64,000 nucleotides of DNA from Micromonospora sp. CCTCC AA 2012012. Lineage in GTDB: Bacteria > Actinomycetota > Actinomycetes > Mycobacteriales > Micromonosporaceae. The notes beneath the pieces were generated by a model. The model did no database searches, had not been told where the DNA came from, and worked only from the letters and a program-made list of their open reading frames with translations. The stretch lies in contig NZ_CP159342.1 in NCBI RefSeq assembly GCF_040499845.1, positions 6,324,001 to 6,388,000 on the forward strand, read 5' to 3'. Positions within the stretch are counted from its first letter, which is position 1. Every line of letters begins with the position of its first letter. Shown here in pieces: positions 1 through 7,227 of the stretch. The translations under genes and the position numbers were made by a program.

Positions 1-1
1 G

Positions 2-202
2 GACGCGTGCAGTGGGGAGGCCGACCGGTTCATCGAGTGGAGCGAGCACGTCCAGCGCCGGAAGAAGTCGACTGAGCCGGCATCTCGACTCGTCACGGCA
101 TGTTCGCGTAGCGGAGGGGGAGCCGAGGTCGGGGTCGGCGCCACGCCAGGCGGGTCAGGACGGCGAAGGCGATCAGCAGCACCACCGCCGGGAGGACGAT
201 GA
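2..202 (+). CDS. Possible 3' end of a gene cut by the window edge
   Basis: The first ~75 bases read in this frame have almost only G or C at third codon positions and give a sensible tail (GEADRFIEWSEHVQRRKKS). That looks like the C-terminus of an upstream gene entering the window. The frame then runs on to a TGA at 200-202, overlapping the opposite-strand gene at 93-539 tail to tail, and the later part looks non-coding. The true end or a frame change near base 75 cannot be settled from the window. No family recognised. Confidence 0.25.
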   Translation, partial: DACSGEADRFIEWSEHVQRRKKSTEPASRLVTACSRSGGGAEVGVGATPGGSGRRRRSAAPPPGGR

Positions 203-539
203 ACCACCCGCCCCGGTCGCCGACCTCACGCACCCGCAGGCACGGGTCGTTCCCGGCGTAGTGGACGCGAACGGGCTGACCGGTGGTCACCGTCCGATTC
301 GCGTCCACCGTGACGCGCAGGTCTGATTCACAGACCTCGCCCCGGTCCGTGGTGAACCGGACCGTCAGGAAGGTCCTCGCTCCGCGATGCTCGACGGTCA
401 GCACGTCGGCCACTGTCTCCGATCCCCGACGTTCGTCCATGACGGACCAGATGGCGATCGTCGTGAGCGTCAGCGCGAAGACCAGGCCGAACGCCGAGAA
501 CACCCGCAGGAGGGTGCGGCCCGGCCGTCGGCGTCTCAC
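93..539 (-). CDS. DUF3592-like membrane protein
   Basis: 148 residues starting at a GTG. A basic N-terminus leads into one membrane helix (about residues 10-32). A ~70-residue extracytoplasmic beta-rich part follows (TVRFTTDRGEVCESDL, then GQPVRVHYAGNDPCLRV), and then a second helix (about 112-133) and a basic tail. Two helices flanking a domain with a 'vrVrYdP' type strand is the pattern of DUF3592 proteins, whose function is unknown. The GTG lies six bases after TAGGGT with no Shine-Dalgarno, so the message is probably leaderless. Function cannot be stated. Confidence 0.7.
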   Translation of the reverse strand: MRRRRPGRTLLRVFSAFGLVFALTLTTIAIWSVMDERRGSETVADVLTVEHRGARTFLTVRFTTDRGEVCESDLRVTVDANRTVTTGQPVRVHYAGNDPCLRVREVGDRGGWFIVLPAVVLLIAFAVLTRLAWRRPRPRLPLRYANMP

Positions 540-545
540 AGCCGG

Positions 546-551
546 ACCCTA
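546..551 (-). promoter_or_regulatory. -10 element of a leaderless promoter
   Basis: TAGGGT on the minus strand followed by six bases and the GTG at 539. No ribosome-binding site fits between them, so transcription would begin at or next to the start codon. Confidence 0.5.
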
Positions 552-577
552 GGACCGGCCCGCAACGGCTTCCCGTG

Positions 578-1336
578 TCATCGCGGGTGCAGGCGGTCGA
601 TCTCGGCGAGGACGTGGTCCACGTGCGGGCGCACCCGGGCCATCAGCTCGTCGCTCCAGCTCTCCTCGGAGTACGTGCGGTTGAGGTAGAGGTCCCGGGC
701 GTGTTCCAGGACGGGGCGGTGCTCCGGCGGGAGGTGGGCCAGCGCCCAGTCCGCGGCGGCGTCCTTGGACCTGATCTCGCCGGTGGCGATCGTGGTCCAG
801 ATGCGGGCGAAGGTCAGCAGGACGTTGCGGGTGTCGCCGACCAGGTCGTCGAGCAGGCCGGGAATGCCCGCCACGGTCGCCCGCACGAAGTCCGCGTGCG
901 GAACCGCATCGAGTACGCGGGCCGGCGGCGGGCCGGTGAGCGGATGATCGCCCTTCAGCGTCATGGTGAGCAGCAGGGCCAGGTCGGGCATCGGTTCCGG
1001 CTGGGGTGGCCCGTTGGTCTCGAACTCGTCGCGCAGCCACTCGCCGTAGACGAAGTCGGCGGTCGGCGGGTAGCGCCAGGGGCATACCTCGGACTGGACC
1101 ACCACGGTCAGCTCGACGGGACGGGCCTGGTTGCGAGAGCCGGAGAGTCTCAGGAGACCGTCGAGGAGGCCGCGCCGTTCCTGGTCGGTCATGCCGCGCC
1201 GGGTGACGACGAGGACATCCAGGTCGCTGGCCGGTCTGAGGCCGCCGAGCACGGACGAGCCGTGCAGGTAGCTGCCGACGACCTCCGGACCGAGCACCCG
1301 TTCCACCAGCCCGACGATCCGTTGAACCTGATCCAT
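578..1336 (-). CDS. AadA-like aminoglycoside nucleotidyltransferase (DUF4111)
   Basis: 252 residues from the ATG at 1336. A start at 1354 is also possible; the more distal 1411 start adds a tail that does not look coding. The N-terminal nucleotidyltransferase core has the GS-x9-DxD signature (YLHGSSVLGGLRPASDLDVL) that binds metal and ATP. The C-terminal helical DUF4111 part carries the stretch RSKDAAADWALAHLP, typical of ANT(3'')/ANT(9) enzymes. Family members adenylylate streptomycin, spectinomycin or related drugs. Chromosomal copies are common in soil actinobacteria, and whether this one confers resistance is not visible. It stands alone with no mobile-element context. Confidence 0.85.
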   Translation of the reverse strand: MDQVQRIVGLVERVLGPEVVGSYLHGSSVLGGLRPASDLDVLVVTRRGMTDQERRGLLDGLLRLSGSRNQARPVELTVVVQSEVCPWRYPPTADFVYGEWLRDEFETNGPPQPEPMPDLALLLTMTLKGDHPLTGPPPARVLDAVPHADFVRATVAGIPGLLDDLVGDTRNVLLTFARIWTTIATGEIRSKDAAADWALAHLPPEHRPVLEHARDLYLNRTYSEESWSDELMARVRPHVDHVLAEIDRLHPR

Positions 1337-1422
1337 CGCGCCAGTCTCGACCATTGTGGAGGTAGAGCGCCTCGGGATTTTCGGTGTCGCCCGCTTCCCA
1401 GACGTGATCACCGGCAGGTCAG

Positions 1423-1940
1423 TCAGCGACGCCAGAACTGGCGGAGCGCGAACCCTTCACGTCGCAGCCAGTGCTCGGTGTAAACGATCCGCTCCGGCTC
1501 GACGACCACCAGCGTGTCCTCGGGTGGCTCGGACAGTAATCGCCCCCGCTCGGCGTGCTCGTTCTCCCATCGGAACGCTTCCCAGTAGTGCGCACGGTCC
1601 GGATGTCCCGGATCGAGCACCCGGGCAGCTCCGAAGAGTTGAGCCCCGCGGCTGCTGGCCAGCCCAATCAGCGGCGCGAAGATCCCGACGGAGATCCGTG
1701 GATCGGCAGCGATGTTGCGCATCTTCGGAGAACCCGGCGCGGCCGTGAACAGCACCGCGAACCCGAGCGAGAAGTACCGCACCGGAGCACCGGAGTGGCC
1801 AGCGGCCCGTCCGGACCAGCGGTCGCGAGCACGCACATGTTCTGCGACGACAACAGATTGAGAATGCGCTCTTCAAGCCGTTCACGATCGAGCCGCTTCG
1901 CCGGGGTGGGCTCGGCCAGCCACGGATTCGTCAACGGCAT
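1423..1940 (-). pseudogene. Frameshifted pyridoxamine 5'-phosphate oxidase-like (split-barrel) gene
   Basis: The N-terminal half (from ATG 1940: NPWLAEPTPAKRLDRERL, then NMCVLATAGPDGPLATPV) and C-terminal half (RYFSLGFAVLFTAAPGSPKM to the end) lie in different frames. The change falls in a perfect 8-bp tandem duplication at 1780-1795. Removing one copy joins ATPV directly to RYFS and gives a continuous protein of about 169 residues, of the FMN/F420-binding split-barrel family (cofactor-dependent reductases/oxidases, often of unknown substrate). As read, the product stops or becomes nonsense at the junction. It is either a recent inactivating slippage, a phase-variable switch, or a sequencing error. 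Confidence 0.8.
1780..1795. repeat. 8-bp tandem duplication (CACCGGAG x2)
   Basis: Two perfect adjacent copies, 1780-1787 and 1788-1795. This is the exact point where the split-barrel gene loses its reading frame; eight bases is not a multiple of three. Confidence 0.9.
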
Positions 1941-1991
1941 GCGGCGTCCTCGATCATGGCGAGCACCCTACCGATCCGGCCTGTCCCGCGC

Positions 1992-2144
1992 TCACAGCCC
2001 CAGCTCAGCGCGGAGTTCGCCCAGTGCGATCGGTCGGTCGCCGCTCTCGATGCGGGCAAGCGCTGCGAGCGCGGCTGCCACGTCCTCGCTGTCCTCCGCG
2101 CGTTCGGTTGCTTTCGCCACGTCCGCCGGCTCGATCGCGTCCAC
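1992..2144 (-). CDS. Small acidic protein, antitoxin-like, downstream of a GntR regulator
   Basis: 50 residues from a GTG preceded by a near-ideal site (GGAGGAAACAG directly before GTG). The protein is helical and rich in Ala and Glu (DAIEPADVAKATERAEDSED), ending IALGELRAELGL. That ending resembles the C-termini of small antitoxin or DNA-binding partner proteins, but the resemblance is weak and I do not recognise a family. It lies 45 bases after the GntR gene on the same strand and is probably co-transcribed. Codon usage is GC-rich at third positions, supporting a real gene. Confidence 0.65.
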   Translation of the reverse strand: MDAIEPADVAKATERAEDSEDVAAALAALARIESGDRPIALGELRAELGL

Positions 2145-2189
2145 CTGTTTCCTCCGCTCTGCCTCCGCCCGATTGTCAGTCAGGGACGG

Positions 2190-2606
2190 TCAGGCGGTGG
2201 GTGGGCGGGTCAGTTCGACCTCGTCGCCCGGCAGGACCTCGACGTCGCCCTTTGCGTCGCGGATCTCCAGCACCGGTACGCCCTCGTCGAGCTGCATCGC
2301 CCGGCGCTCGCCACCGCTGGGCATCCGCGCAATGACCGATGCGCCCGGCGGCAACTCGACCCCCCGGCGCTGCGGCGTCTCGCGGACATAGCTGCCGTGT
2401 CCGCGAACGGTGTTGACCATTCCCTCGGAGCGCAGCAGCGAGATCGCCATCCGGACCGCCTCGCGGCCGATCCCGTGTTCCTGGGTCAGGCGGGCTTCGC
2501 TTGGCAGGGCCGAGCCAGGCGGCAGCTCTCCTGCCTCGATCTGCTCGCGGAGGAAGTCGGCGAGCTGCACGTACACCGGGGTGTGCGACCGCGGATCGAT
2601 GGCCAT
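2190..2606 (-). CDS. GntR-family transcriptional regulator, short form
   Basis: 138 residues from ATG 2606 (GAGG upstream). Residues ~1-70 are a standard GntR winged helix (TPVYVQLADFLREQIEAGEL, LPSEARLTQEHGIGREAVRM, then the wing VNTVRGHGSYV). Only ~65 residues follow, too few for the usual UTRA or FadR effector domain, so it may sense its signal differently or act with a partner. The small protein at 1992-2144 follows directly. Targets are not visible; autoregulation is likely from family habit. Confidence 0.88.
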   Translation of the reverse strand: MAIDPRSHTPVYVQLADFLREQIEAGELPPGSALPSEARLTQEHGIGREAVRMAISLLRSEGMVNTVRGHGSYVRETPQRRGVELPPGASVIARMPSGGERRAMQLDEGVPVLEIRDAKGDVEVLPGDEVELTRPPTA

Positions 2607-2642
2607 AGCGCATAAGCCTCGTTCCCCTGTGGGCAAGTCTGG

Positions 2643-2671
2643 TTGTGCCCCTGAGCCCCTGGCCGTATAGT
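2643..2671 (+). promoter_or_regulatory. Sigma-70 (HrdB)-type promoter
   Basis: TTGTGC (2643-2648), a 17-base spacer and TATAGT (2666-2671), facing the DivIVA-domain gene. Predicted start near 2678 gives a ~170-base leader. It is the clearest -35/-10 pair I saw in the window. Confidence 0.6.
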
Positions 2672-2845
2672 CGCAGTGACAGTCAGTGCTCGGGTGGAAA
2701 CGCTCGAACGCGTGACTGCGTGTGAGCAGCCCTGCTGCCGTACTGCTGAGTGGAGCTGCGGTGGTGGGGCGGGGTGGTCGGCCCGCACGCGGCGGGTGGG
2801 TGCGGCCACCCCTTCCATCCGACGACGCAGAGAGGTGGAGCGATC

Positions 2846-3175
2846 GTGCGTGCCTTTTTCCGAGGCCCAGGCCGACGCCGAGGGCGGAACGAGCGGGCGC
2901 AGCGGGGACCGGGGAACACCTACCGCTCCTCGTCGTACGTCCCGCTGACGCCCTGGCAGGTGCGGGAGCGACGGTTCCGGCCGACCCGCCTCGGCCGGCG
3001 CGGCCTCGACCCGGCCGAGGTGGCCCAGTTCCTCGACCGGGTCGCCGATGAGCTGACCGCCGCCTACCGGGCGCTCGGCGACAGCCGGCAGGAGACGGCC
3101 CGGATCAAGGACGCGCTGCGGCGCTGGCAGTCCGAGCAGGCGCAGCAGCGGGTCAACGCCGGGCACTACCGGTGA
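2846..3175 (+). CDS. DivIVA-domain-containing protein
   Basis: 109 residues from GTG 2846 (GGTGGAG upstream). The longer frame from 2750 reads non-coding at its front. The N-terminus is basic ([13 protein letters not shown]). A DivIVA-type segment follows (PLTPWQVRERRFRPTRLGRR, LDPAEVAQFLDRVADELTAA) with predicted coiled coil to the end. DivIVA/Wag31 proteins mark curved membrane at poles and septa. This short version has the membrane-targeting domain but little of the long coiled coil, so it may be a partner rather than the main polar scaffold. It overlaps the next gene by four bases (GTGA). Confidence 0.75.
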   Translation: MRAFFRGPGRRRGRNERAQRGPGNTYRSSSYVPLTPWQVRERRFRPTRLGRRGLDPAEVAQFLDRVADELTAAYRALGDSRQETARIKDALRRWQSEQAQQRVNAGHYR

Positions 3176-3432
3176 CGGCCGAGCGGGAGCGGTTCGTCGT
3201 ACACCTGCCGGTGGCCGCCGGTGACCTGGGCGGCGCGGTACGGCTGGCCCGGGTGGTGGCCCGCTGGGCGAGCCTGCTGTCGGTGGCCGACCCGGGGGAG
3301 ACCACCGTCTCCGCCGAGGACGACCAGGGCGTACGCCATCGGGTCTTCTGCGACCTGCGGCTGCCCGGCGGCCGGCGCTGCCTGCTGCGGGCCGACCACG
3401 ACGGGCCGTGCGCCCGTCGGCTGACCCGCTGA
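3172..3432 (+). CDS. Small hypothetical protein co-transcribed with DivIVA-domain gene
   Basis: 86 residues; GTG overlaps the TGA of the preceding gene, so the two are translationally coupled. It contains two cysteines in a short segment (VFCDLRLPGGRRCLL) and a HDGPC motif near the end. No family recognised. The pairing suggests a function with the DivIVA-domain protein, but that is inference only. Confidence 0.7.
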   Translation: MTAERERFVVHLPVAAGDLGGAVRLARVVARWASLLSVADPGETTVSAEDDQGVRHRVFCDLRLPGGRRCLLRADHDGPCARRLTR

Positions 3433-3463
3433 CGCCGGGGTCGGGGAAGCGCCCCGAGCGCAA

Positions 3464-3955
3464 TTACCGGAGGGATTTCGCCATCACCCGCTCGCGGTGG
3501 ACGCCGTCGGGCATCAGGTCGCCGACCTGCCCGGTGTACGCCAGCCCGTGCCGCTCGTAGAGCGCCGTCGCCGGGGCGTTGCCGTCCGCCACGGAGAGGC
3601 GCAGCACCTCGGCGTCCACCCGGCGGGCCCAGCGTTCGACGTCCCGCAACAACTCGTCGCCGACGCCCCGGCCGCGCCCGGCCGGTGCCACCCACATCGA
3701 GATCAGCTCCACCACCCCGGGCTCGTCGGTCGGCACGCCGCTGGCCATGCCGACGGGTTCACCCGCGAGCAGGGCGACCACGTTGTACGAGCCGGGAATG
3801 CCGAGCCGGCCGCGCCAGCGCTCCTCGCGGTCGCCGTCGCCCTGCCAGTCGGCGAGCCGGGAACCGAACGCGTGGGGCGCCTCGGCGAGCGCCGCCAGGC
3901 GCAAGTGTCGCCAGGTCGGCCAGTCGTCGGGGGTGAGGGTGCGCAGTTCGATCAT
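3464..3955 (-). CDS. GNAT-family N-acetyltransferase
   Basis: 163 residues. Opens IELRTLTPDDWPTWRHLRLA. The acetyl-CoA-binding motif A is clear (ISMWVAPAGRGRGVGDELLR, the Q/RxxGxG/A loop) and is followed by motif B (NAPATALYERHGLAYTG). These enzymes transfer acetyl from acetyl-CoA to an amine; the substrate cannot be read. It converges on the small gene ending at 3432. A degenerate -10 (CACGCT) six bases before the ATG may make it leaderless. Confidence 0.88.
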   Translation of the reverse strand: MIELRTLTPDDWPTWRHLRLAALAEAPHAFGSRLADWQGDGDREERWRGRLGIPGSYNVVALLAGEPVGMASGVPTDEPGVVELISMWVAPAGRGRGVGDELLRDVERWARRVDAEVLRLSVADGNAPATALYERHGLAYTGQVGDLMPDGVHRERVMAKSLR

Positions 3956-4013
3956 GTGGGCAGCGTGCCCGGTGGCGGGCGGGTGCCCAACCGGTTTTCC
4001 GGCGGTCCCGGGG

Positions 4014-4706
4014 TCAGCCGGTGCGCAGCGCGTCCTCGACGCCGGTCTCGTGGCGGCCCAGGTGGACGGGATCGCGACCGGTGAGGACGTCCACCGCCGC
4101 CTTCACGCAGGCGCCGTACTCCCGGGTGGAGCTGATCCGCCACCGCTCGGCGTAGCGGCGCGCGGTGTCGTCGCCGACGCCGACCGCGTCGATGCCCAGG
4201 TGGCGGCAGAGCGCGACCGCCCGGGGCAGGTGGAACGACTGGGTCACCACCGTCGCCCGGTCCACCCCGAAGATCCGCCTGGCCCGCGCGCACGAGTCGT
4301 ACGTGTCGAAGCCGGCGTAGTCCATCACGACCTTCTCCGCCGGCAGCCCGTGGTCGAGCAGCCAGCGCCGCATCGCCTCCGGCTCGTTGTAGCCGGCGTG
4401 CATGTTGTCGCCGGAGACCAGGATCGCGCGGACCCGGCCGGCGGTGAAGAGCCGCCGGGCGATCTCCAGCCGGCCGGTGAGGAACGGTGACGGCGTGCCG
4501 TCCGCCTCGACCTTCGTGCCCAGGACCAGGGCGACCGGCTCGTCCGGCACGTCGGCCTCGGCGAAGAGGTGCCCCGCGGCACCGTCACGGATCCAGCGCA
4601 CGCTGCCGATGGTCGCGCCGGCCAGCAGCACCGCGCCGACGGCGGCCACCACGAGCGCGGTGCGGAGCACCCGCCGGTTGCACCACCGTCTGACAAACCC
4701 TCGCAT
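4014..4706 (-). CDS. SanA/ElyC-type envelope protein (DUF218)
   Basis: 230 residues. One N-terminal membrane helix (about 15-34) is followed by a DUF218 domain beginning VALVLGTKVEADGTPSPF, with the conserved VSGDN, NEPEAM and TVVTQSFHLPRA segments. SanA-like proteins are inner-membrane anchored with the domain outside, and in E. coli affect envelope permeability and vancomycin tolerance. The biochemical role in actinobacteria is unknown. The start is fixed by GATACT seven bases upstream (leaderless). Confidence 0.88.
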   Translation of the reverse strand: MRGFVRRWCNRRVLRTALVVAAVGAVLLAGATIGSVRWIRDGAAGHLFAEADVPDEPVALVLGTKVEADGTPSPFLTGRLEIARRLFTAGRVRAILVSGDNMHAGYNEPEAMRRWLLDHGLPAEKVVMDYAGFDTYDSCARARRIFGVDRATVVTQSFHLPRAVALCRHLGIDAVGVGDDTARRYAERWRISSTREYGACVKAAVDVLTGRDPVHLGRHETGVEDALRTG

Positions 4707-4713
4707 CCGGACG

Positions 4714-4719
4714 AGTATC
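4714..4719 (-). promoter_or_regulatory. -10 element of a leaderless promoter
   Basis: GATACT on the minus strand, seven bases before the ATG at 4706; no Shine-Dalgarno between. Confidence 0.5.
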
Positions 4720-4782
4720 GCAGCCCCACCCGGTGCGCCGGGGCCCGCACAAAAGGGAGCGACCCGCGCGGCCGGCCACGGC

Positions 4783-4788
4783 TACCGT
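4783..4788 (+). promoter_or_regulatory. -10 element of a leaderless promoter
   Basis: TACCGT followed by seven bases and the ATG at 4796, diverging from the SanA-type gene. The two -10 elements lie about 65 bases apart. Confidence 0.5.
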
Positions 4789-4795
4789 GTCGGGG

Positions 4796-5281
4796 ATGAA
4801 GACCCTGAGACTCGCACCGATGACCGACGAGCAGTACGAGCGGTACCGGGAACGCGCCGAGGAGGAGTACGCGCAGAACATCGCCGACTCCGGTGCCATG
4901 CCGCTGCCGGAGGCGCGGGAGAAGTCCCGGGCCGACTACCAGCGCCTCCTGCCGGCGGGGCTCGCCACCGAGGGCCACCGGCTGTGGACGGCGTACGACG
5001 GCGACGACGAGGTCGGGCGGCTCTGGCTGCACCTGGAGCAGAAGTCGGACGGCGTGCACGCCTTCGGCTACGACCTGGAGGTCCGCGAGGACCTGCGCCG
5101 CAAGGGCTACGGTCGCGCGATGATCCAGGCCGCCGAACGGGTCTGCCGGGAGCTGGGCGTGGTCTCGATCGGGCTGAACGTCTTCGGCTTCAACGCCGGT
5201 GCCCGCGCGCTCTATGACGAGATGGGCTTCGAGGTCACCTCGGTGCAGATGCGCAAGCGCCTGGGCGGTCAGGAGATGTAG
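4796..5281 (+). CDS. GNAT-family N-acetyltransferase
   Basis: 161 residues from ATG 4796, a start supported by the leaderless -10 just upstream. The N-terminal half is acidic and helical (EQYERYRERAEEEYAQNI). The C-terminal half has motif A (DLEVREDLRRKGYGRAMI, acetyl-CoA pyrophosphate loop RRKGYG) and motif B (IGLNVFGFNAGARALYDEMG). This layout matches N-acetyltransferases of the RimI-like group; substrate unknown. Its last 13 bases overlap the convergent PH-domain gene. Confidence 0.88.
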   Translation: MKTLRLAPMTDEQYERYRERAEEEYAQNIADSGAMPLPEAREKSRADYQRLLPAGLATEGHRLWTAYDGDDEVGRLWLHLEQKSDGVHAFGYDLEVREDLRRKGYGRAMIQAAERVCRELGVVSIGLNVFGFNAGARALYDEMGFEVTSVQMRKRLGGQEM

Positions 5282-5631
5282 TGCAGGATCACGTTGTGCA
5301 CGTGGTGGCTCTTCTCCGCGCCCCGGAACTCCACCTCGTAGGTGTGCGCGCCGACGTGGATCGCGATCGCCCCGGTGGAGAAGAACGACCCGCCCCACGA
5401 CTTGTTGCTGACCACGCTCACGCTGGTGATCTTCGCGTACGGGATGCTGGTGATGGCGAAGCGCTTGCCGACGAATGAGCGGTCCTGGATGATCACCCGC
5501 CGGTCGGTCAGGCCGATGAACCCGGTGCCCGTGCCGATCGCGTCGTAGACGGCGATGATCTGTTCGCCGTTGAGCAGGCCGCTCTGGATCTGCTGGAACT
5601 GTTCCTTGCGGTCGTACGTCGCCTTGGCCAT
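5269..5631 (-). CDS. Bacterial PH-domain protein
   Basis: 120 residues from ATG 5631. A lead helix (EQFQQIQSGLLNGEQIIAVY) is followed by a bacterial PH-like fold: GFIGLTDRRVIIQ, IPYAKITSVSVV and a last helix (AEKSHHVHNVILHYI). Proteins of this type form oligomeric rings or bind membrane or peptide partners; no enzyme is implied. No signal or membrane segment, so cytoplasmic. Its end overlaps the GNAT gene by 13 bases, tail to tail. Confidence 0.8.
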   Translation of the reverse strand: MAKATYDRKEQFQQIQSGLLNGEQIIAVYDAIGTGTGFIGLTDRRVIIQDRSFVGKRFAITSIPYAKITSVSVVSNKSWGGSFFSTGAIAIHVGAHTYEVEFRGAEKSHHVHNVILHYIS

Positions 5632-5656
5632 GCGGTCCACGGTAGGCAGTACGCGC

Positions 5657-5691
5657 CAGGGGGCCCGCCGACGTGGTCGGCGGGCCCCCTG
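5657..5691 (-). terminator. Strong hairpin terminator
   Basis: A perfect 16-bp GC-rich stem (5657-5672 with 5676-5691) and a 3-base loop sits directly after the gene at 5704-6027 and before the PH-domain gene. No U-run, as is common in high-GC actinobacteria. Confidence 0.75.
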
Positions 5692-5703
5692 CGCGAGTTC
5701 GGA

Positions 5704-6027
5704 TCAGTGGTTGGTGCGCGGGTCGTTGTCCCGGCTGCGGCTGCCGGACTTCGCCAGGCCCCGGCTGATCAGGTAACCGATGGTCAGCAGGGTGATGTAC
5801 CACCACGCCTTGTCGGCCGCGAAGTAGTCCGCGCCGTTGTTCGCCGACCCGTCGCCCACGGCGTTGGAGGCGATCAGCACCCCGATCACGGAGAGCAGAT
5901 AGACGGCCAGCTCGGTGGTCTTCCACGAGGGCTTGGTCTCGTCGCCGTGCCGGTTGAGGTGCCGGGCGTCGCGGTCCAGGTGACCGTGGTCGGTGTGGTC
6001 GGTCGTGTGGGTGGTGGACGTAGCCAT
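5704..6027 (-). CDS. Small stress-promoter-controlled membrane protein
   Basis: 107 residues from ATG 6027 with GGGAG upstream; the longer frame from 6183 runs through the promoter. The N-terminus is His/Thr/Asp-rich (TSTTHTTDHTDHGHLDRD). Two membrane helices follow (about 45-62 and 78-95) with a polar loop between them, and then a basic tail. No family recognised. A sigma-B/F-type promoter upstream suggests induction in general stress or stationary phase. Confidence 0.75.
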   Translation of the reverse strand: MATSTTHTTDHTDHGHLDRDARHLNRHGDETKPSWKTTELAVYLLSVIGVLIASNAVGDGSANNGADYFAADKAWWYITLLTIGYLISRGLAKSGSRSRDNDPRTNH

Positions 6028-6101
6028 CTGAAGCTCCCAAAAGTGCGTATCGAGTGGTTCGTCCCTTGCGAGAGGGTTCGTGGTCTCCCGCCGGGATTCA
6101 G

Positions 6102-6127
6102 GTACCCGTACGTACTTCGCCGGAAAC
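6102..6127 (-). promoter_or_regulatory. Sigma-B/F-type stress promoter
   Basis: On the minus strand GTTT (6127-6124), a 16-base spacer and GGGTAC (6107-6102). This matches the actinobacterial general-stress consensus GTTT-N14-16-GGGTAY. It points at the small membrane protein at 5704-6027. Confidence 0.6.
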
Positions 6128-6214
6128 AAGAATGTTCTCAGCTTCTTTTCAGCCACTCGCCCCGTACGCCCGGATCGGCGCACGATCAGGGGGTGTCGAG
6201 CCGGCGGTGGGAGG

Positions 6215-6523
6215 TCAGGAGTTGGTGACGGCGCGGACGGCGTCCTCGATGCGGGCGGCGAGCAGGACCTCGCCCTCGGTCAACGGCTCGCCGTCGCCGT
6301 GCCCGACCCGGATCTGGGTACGATCCGCCCGCCGGCTGATGTCCGGGCGTACGCGCAGCGCGTCCGCGACCACCTTCACCCGCTCGGTGAGGGCCGCGTG
6401 CTGGGTGTCGTCCAGAACCAGGGTCCGGCGGATCTGCTCACCCTCGCGGGTCCACCCGGAGAGCAGGGTGAGCGCGTCGCTGAGGTAGTCGTGCTTCGCC
6501 CGGCCGCTGAACAGCACGCGCAT
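6215..6523 (-). CDS. Pterin-4a-carbinolamine dehydratase-like protein lacking the histidine motif
   Basis: 102 residues from ATG 6523 (GGGAGGTGCGGTG upstream). The family pattern is present: WTREGEQIRRTLVLDD, then a helix with ERVKVVADALRVRPDIS, then a strand and LTEGEVLLAARIEDAV. The paired histidines normally found before the 'PD' (HHPD) are replaced by V-R (RVRPD), so dehydratase activity is doubtful. Many actinobacterial members have unknown roles. Fold assignment is fairly sure, catalysis is not. Confidence 0.72.
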   Translation of the reverse strand: MRVLFSGRAKHDYLSDALTLLSGWTREGEQIRRTLVLDDTQHAALTERVKVVADALRVRPDISRRADRTQIRVGHGDGEPLTEGEVLLAARIEDAVRAVTNS

Positions 6524-6707
6524 CACCGCACCTCCCAGGCGTCGTTGCCGGCTTGTGGCCAAATCGTCGCCATCCCGTGTCCTCGTCGACGACCTCTAGT
6601 CTGTCGTCGCACCGAAGGTGTGTCCACGCCCACACTTCCGAGTTCTCCTGGCCTGACGGACGAGGGCGCTACCCAAACCGCCGATTGATCTGGCACGCTG
6701 GACGCCC

Positions 6708-7148
6708 GTGCGGACCGAACGGGTAAGCGGAAACGGACAGGCCGACCGACACGAGCCGAGAGTGGTCGTCGGGGCGGCGATCATCGCGGGCGGGCGGGTC
6801 CTGGCCTGCGCCCGGGCCGCCCCACCCGAGGTGGCCGGCCGGTGGGAGTTCCCCGGCGGCAAGGTCGAGCCGGGGGAGAGCGAGACCGCAGCCCTGGTCC
6901 GCGAGTGCGCCGAGGAACTCGCCGTACGCGTCGAGATCGGCGACCGGGTCGGCCGCGACGTGCGGATGGCCCACGGCCGTTCGGTCCTCAAGGTGTACGC
7001 GGCCCGCCTGCTGCACGACGACCAGCCCACGGCGCTGGAGCACTCCGCGCTGCGCTGGCTCTCCGCCGCCGAACTGGACACCGTCGACTGGCTGCCCGCC
7101 GACGCCCCCATCGTCGCCGCGCTCCGCCCGCTGCTCGCCCCACGCTGA
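6708..7148 (+). CDS. MutT-like Nudix hydrolase
   Basis: 146 residues starting GTG. The Nudix box G-x5-E-x7-REUxEE is intact (GGKVEPGESETAALVRECAE then ELAV). The preceding VGAAIIAGGRVLACARA and the GRWEFPGGK segment are those of MutT-type 8-oxo-dGTP diphosphatases and CTP pyrophosphohydrolases. Probable role: cleaning the nucleotide pool of oxidised precursors; exact substrate cannot be chosen. A weak -10 (CACGCT) lies eight bases before the GTG. Confidence 0.88.
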   Translation: MRTERVSGNGQADRHEPRVVVGAAIIAGGRVLACARAAPPEVAGRWEFPGGKVEPGESETAALVRECAEELAVRVEIGDRVGRDVRMAHGRSVLKVYAARLLHDDQPTALEHSALRWLSAAELDTVDWLPADAPIVAALRPLLAPR

Positions 7149-7176
7149 GCGGAAGCGGACAGCAGGTCGAAAAGGG

Positions 7177-7211
7177 GACGGGGGCCGGCGGCAGTCGCCG
7201 CGGCCCCCGTC
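7177..7211. terminator. Bidirectional hairpin terminator
   Basis: GACGGGGGCC (7177-7186) pairs with GGCCCCCGTC (7202-7211), with an inner GC-rich stem. It lies between the convergent Nudix gene and sdhB. Confidence 0.7.
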
Positions 7212-7227
7212 GTCGTTGTCGCCCTGC

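Noticed and set aside
2750..2845. Earlier ATG for the DivIVA-domain gene
   Set aside because: The added 32 residues (GVVGPHAAGGCGHPFHP) have no family counterpart, and GTG 2846 has a ribosome site.
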